Source: Bacillota bacterium (GTDB lineage: Bacteria > Bacillota_A > Clostridia > Acetivibrionales > DUMB01). Taken from it: DNA of 10,086 bases. Below are positions 8,701 through 10,086 of the stretch, piece by piece. A program made the position numbers and the translations under genes. Position 1 is the stretch's first letter. Every line of letters starts with the position of its first letter. The notes below the pieces were generated by a model that made no database searches, was not told where the DNA came from, and was given only the letters and a program-made list of their open reading frames with translations. The DNA lies in NCBI GenBank assembly GCA_023621975.1, contig JAMOAC010000144.1, positions 1 to 10,086 of the forward strand. Reading direction: 5' to 3'.

Positions 8701-9244
8701 GCTTGGCATCCTTCAGTGCCAGTGCCTGGCTGCCAAAGAGCATTTCAGCAGTATTTCCGACGCTGTCTGTCGCTTTAATACCTACGGCATAAGTTCCTTC
8801 CAGGCCTCTTAAGTAAATTGTATACTTCTTCACCTTCAGGCCATCATCATTTTCATATGAATCGCTTTCCACTACAGATACACCCTGTGCTTGCATAAAT
8901 GCGGCATAATCATCTTCAGTAAGGCTGTAGCCGGGCGTTGGATCCTTTACCAGTGCGAAATCGGTTTGCACATCGGTCTGGTCTGTCAGCGTTATCTCCA
9001 CCTTACCGTCCGTCCTTGCTCCTGACTGGAAAGTTTCAGCAACGGCTTGGCCATGAGGAACAGATTTATCAATGTTTTTCACCGTCACAGGAACAAGGGT
9101 TATATTGCCCAGGCTGTCTGAAAGCACCAGGTTATCTGTCACGTTTTCTTTTATTATTACAGTAAACTGCCCATCCTGGTAATCAGAGACTTCAATTGCA
9201 TCATTCTGGCTTGTCAAGCCTGCATACGCCGGTACCCTCGTCAT
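5711..9244 (-). CDS. Gene B, downstream segment: multi-Ig-like repeat protein, C-terminal 1177 codons
   Basis: This long open frame continues gene B. The ATG at 9242-9244 is not a real start: it falls inside an Ig-like repeat whose first half is in the segment upstream, and it has no signal peptide. In order, the protein shows the rest of that repeat (to about 9065), further Ig-like modules (about 8036-9064), two clear repeats with TNQN and NIDKT signatures (7769-8035 and 7235-7501), two more divergent Ig-like modules, a fourth TNQN repeat (6344-6697), a DUF5011-like module (6022-6349) and a C-terminal beta domain ending in VVPETDNSQGGSK. No LPxTG, SLH, dockerin or transmembrane anchor is present at the C-terminus, so attachment must rely on the unseen N-terminus or on a partner. 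Its TGA overlaps the start of gene A in an ATGA. No enzyme domain is recognised. A structural or adhesive surface role is inferred. Confidence 0.85.
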   Translation of the reverse strand: MTRVPAYAGLTSQNDAIEVSDYQDGQFTVIIKENVTDNLVLSDSLGNITLVPVTVKNIDKSVPHGQAVAETFQSGARTDGKVEITLTDQTDVQTDFALVKDPTPGYSLTEDDYAAFMQAQGVSVVESDSYENDDGLKVKKYTIYLRGLEGTYAVGIKATDSVGNTAEMLFGSQALALKDAKPAIIDVTCDPMITKSTTTATVRFNVPVVVLPSSPASLSLMSALRGGDEAKELFSPAALEADDNYVTEYSVLCQGPDPVTLYVMDECKRTFELTFIPTATFIEGFEISARIEKNGQVIENGGFISFMPEDTIYYIVEQNEKYHGQYFILDDAVYSGMKLNEELSVAAEVPGDLNIPGEKVYTKLYFEALHDGKTTKSVRFKSYTLEGNKAERLQDEYLAISVVDETPPVGKVEYSETKPTNQNVYATVTVSDSESGIAKIEKSYDGGTTYIDTGATTQYIEEFTENGTVYFRITNGAGMTSVVVATVTNIDKTEITEGIHYTVEYKYENYLGEWVPIVEGKAYRRVMVTLVPVPDSGKTLYATNNGGSFTKILTKENNNFTFSFSDEAGNVGTKYVEYTLYDNEPGTTTWVLSTYEKTNQNIFAYITVTDNWGDISYVEVKKDGIVYPVTGPIENEYIVELDSSGVYHVTVYDFAGNSWTDTITVSNIDKTPPKVLAKVYSTPLGTITSKSVRVELTEFNKDISTIKMTGIEIISGVTSQDIVYTPGEKAIRFKKNGSVAMKFVDEYGNEGVEIVTVSNIYTNPPAVKAVATLAEDRLSVNVTFEKMLDEDGVPVDPYRELSDLMVTFSGITYKLPEASFTLKNNGDYEFFVHDSSGATQKILLTVTGIDDKAPVVKEVRWEYKYREENENGIWEEKVHSRTIEVGKDTSGRESGYIVAPDGNNPETNQNVKVTVTTDKETIFIGGKEEYSLKKSMEYRENGLFNFNLQARNGTSVTYGVDIEVIDKTPPVITLENGPELIFIEGMTKDKDPMYAYDKSKLMDFKAYDIKDGKIIDLTDKVKVNFNVQGRVFDPDNINNNEFVRSNPYYVEYTVYDAAGNGTTVRRTIRLVGFYDTIALVNGKMPDITNVASVRGDKIQISLKNFSGISYARYEKGIYTQGQMKTRGIPLIERNGVYTIDNLSEGWYTVYIQTDKRDYFNILVYVVPETDNSQGGSK
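5721..5727 (-). promoter_or_regulatory. Ribosome binding site of gene A
   Basis: The minus strand reads AGGGGGG, followed by six bases (AAGCAA) and the ATG. The G-run lies inside the last codons of gene B (SQGGSK). It is a GGRGG-type site at normal spacing, and it decides in favour of the start at 5714. Confidence 0.75.
6022..6349 (-). other. DUF5011-like Ig module of gene B
   Basis: IDKTPPVITLENGPELIFIEG, then FKAYDIKDGKIIDLTDKVKV, then YYVEYTVYDAAGNGTTVRRT follow the DUF5011 order (P-V-I-x-L-x-G, D-x-x-D-G, Y-x-V-x-Y-x-V-x-D-x-A-G-N). This family is common in Gram-positive surface proteins. Confidence 0.65.
6344..6697 (-). repeat. Ig-like repeat R4 of gene B (expanded)
   Basis: It runs from DKAPVVKEVRW through ETNQNVKVTVTTD to EVIDK, about 118 codons. 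Compared with R2 and R3 it carries a longer charged insertion (EENENGIWEEKVHSR and following) before the TNQN motif. Confidence 0.7.
7235..7501 (-). repeat. Ig-like repeat R3 of gene B
   Basis: It runs from DNEPGTTTWVLS through KTNQNIFAYITVTD to TVSNIDK, also 89 codons. The closing strand HVTVYDFAGN is typical of this family. Confidence 0.8.
7769..8035 (-). repeat. Ig-like repeat R2 of gene B
   Basis: It runs from DETPPVGKVEYS through PTNQNVYATVTVSD to TVTNIDK, 89 codons. The SDSESGI turn and FRITNGAGM strand match the bacterial Ig-like fold. Confidence 0.8.
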
Positions 9245-9329
9245 GGGCCTTTATCGTAGCCACAACATCTTCATTAGTCCAGTTTATGGTACTGTATATC
9301 GGCTCATCAAATACGGGAGGTGTACGGTC
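9065..9329 (-). repeat. Ig-like repeat R1 of gene B (interrupted by frame change)
   Basis: It runs from DRTPPVF through WTNEDVVATI, the frame change, then to TVKNIDK. It is 265 bases long, against 267 for each of R2 and R3. Confidence 0.75.
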
Positions 9330-10086
9330 ATATAAAATCTTCATGAAATATGCATCGCTGACAACCGAGCTGACAGGATCATCAATGCTCCCGCTGTTCA
9401 CACACGCAACTTTTATATGAAGATTGTTCCATCCTTCCACTAACTCAAATGGCTTATCAAGTTTTACCGTATAGACTATATTGTCATCATTAATGGTCCT
9501 TTCAACATTTTCCGCAGTAATCCATCCGCTGTAATCAGTACCATTGAAGGATACACAATATCTTACATCCTGTTCTGTGATAAGGCTTTCGACATTATTG
9601 ACTTCATCTACTATAATCAGCGTCAGCTGATACTGTCCATCCGCCGTAGCGCCCCATCCGTCCACAAGCACGTCTAAATTATGAGCAATACTTGTTATTT
9701 GCGGCTTTTCACTCCTTATGCCAAAGGTCAGATTACCAACAGTTGATTCAATACCGTTATTGTCCCTGGCAGTTATAATTAACCCATAAACACCGTTTTC
9801 AGGCAGCTGGAATGTTAATGTTTCATTCACAATGCCCCTGTTGTCGGCAGAAGTGGTAATGTTAATCGGCGTCTTGTCATAGCCTTCAATTGCCGACCCG
9901 TCAGGATTTACAATCTGGTATTCTGCCGAGGTCAAACCGCTGACATCATCAATATCCACCTTGAGCTGCTGAACCGGCAGCAGCAATGAACTGTTTGTAA
10001 GCCAGTTCGTTTTTATAACGGGACCCTTGTTGTCGAATACGTAATCTTTCTCGAATACACGCCAGTTACCGGATTTTAGTTCCGTT
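9201..10086 (-). CDS. Gene B, upstream segment: Ig-like repeat surface protein, partial and frameshifted
   Basis: This is the 5' part seen of a giant Ig-like repeat protein whose start lies beyond the right edge. The frame is open from 10085 (first codons read TELKSGNWRVFEKDYVFDNK) to a TGA at 9201-9203. The TTG at 9984-9986 is not a credible start, because coding continues upstream of it without a break. Two beta-sandwich modules are visible: one around 9720-10030 (PENGVYGLIITARDNNG is a typical Ig-like strand pair) and one around 9330-9720. A third begins at DRTPPV (9329) and is cut by the frame change after HDEGTG. The last residues before the stop (VCRLDKPE) are out of frame, and the domain resumes in the frame of the next segment. 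No catalytic motif is seen. The role is inferred to be structural or adhesive and extracellular, although the signal peptide is outside the window. Confidence 0.8.
   Translation of the reverse strand, partial: TELKSGNWRVFEKDYVFDNKGPVIKTNWLTNSSLLLPVQQLKVDIDDVSGLTSAEYQIVNPDGSAIEGYDKTPINITTSADNRGIVNETLTFQLPENGVYGLIITARDNNGIESTVGNLTFGIRSEKPQITSIAHNLDVLVDGWGATADGQYQLTLIIVDEVNNVESLITEQDVRYCVSFNGTDYSGWITAENVERTINDDNIVYTVKLDKPFELVEGWNNLHIKVACVNSGSIDDPVSSVVSDAYFMKILYDRTPPVFDEPIYSTINWTNEDVVATIKAHDEGTGVCRLDKPE
9204..9250 (-). other. Frame disruption in gene B (one base extra or two missing)
   Basis: The upstream frame stops at 9201-9203, and the downstream frame opens just after a TAA at 9251-9253. The change therefore lies between them, most likely at 9224-9240, around a GGTACC palindrome (9231-9236). 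It falls inside one Ig-like module: the part before (DRTPPV, TNED, HDEGTG) and the part after (YAGLTSQND through KNIDK) together make a complete repeat matching those at 7769-8035 and 7235-7501. Confidence 0.85.

Noticed and set aside
9242..9244. ATG as the true start of a separate 1177-residue protein
   Set aside because: It lies inside an Ig-like repeat that began in the other frame, and no signal peptide follows.
9984..9986. TTG as a start codon for gene B
   Set aside because: The frame is open and domain-like upstream to the window edge, so this is an internal Leu codon.

Overview
The window holds two very large genes, both on the minus strand, and nothing else I can support. There is no intergenic space, RNA gene, mobile element or CRISPR array. 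The proteins are secreted, built almost wholly of beta-sandwich modules (Ig-like, fibronectin III-like, Big_2-like), and the second ends in a dockerin-type EF-hand module. Dockerin, strong G-rich ribosome binding site, Gram-positive-style signal peptide and moderate GC together suggest an anaerobic clostridial Firmicute, perhaps of the cellulosome-forming Acetivibrio/Ruminiclostridium type. The lineage is inference.

Layout in the direction of transcription (high to low coordinates). Gene B enters from the right edge (about 10085) and ends at 5711. Its start lies outside the window, leaving at least about 1457 codons. It is a string of Ig-like modules, several sharing a 'TNQN...NIDKTPP' pattern, followed by a DUF5011-like module and a short C-terminal beta domain. 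Gene A starts at 5714, overlapping gene B's stop by four bases (ATGA), and runs off the left edge (at least about 1904 codons). It has a signal peptide, a large N-terminal beta domain, further beta-sandwiches, an unfamiliar strand-rich domain carrying a 35-residue Gly/Asp linker, FN3-like and Ig-like modules, a Big_2-like module and a partial dockerin.

Each gene is broken once by a reading-frame change. In gene A it lies between 2196 and 2259; the frame beyond is open for the remaining 2.2 kb. In gene B it lies between 9204 and 9250 and splits a single Ig-like repeat. In both cases coding continues cleanly in the new frame, so each gene is best read as one protein with a recent or technical indel. 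Whether these are sequencing errors or real mutations cannot be decided here.

The genes are probably co-transcribed and translationally coupled. Both products look like structural or binding proteins with no catalytic domain seen. Gene A's product is exported and could dock onto a cohesin through its C-terminus.
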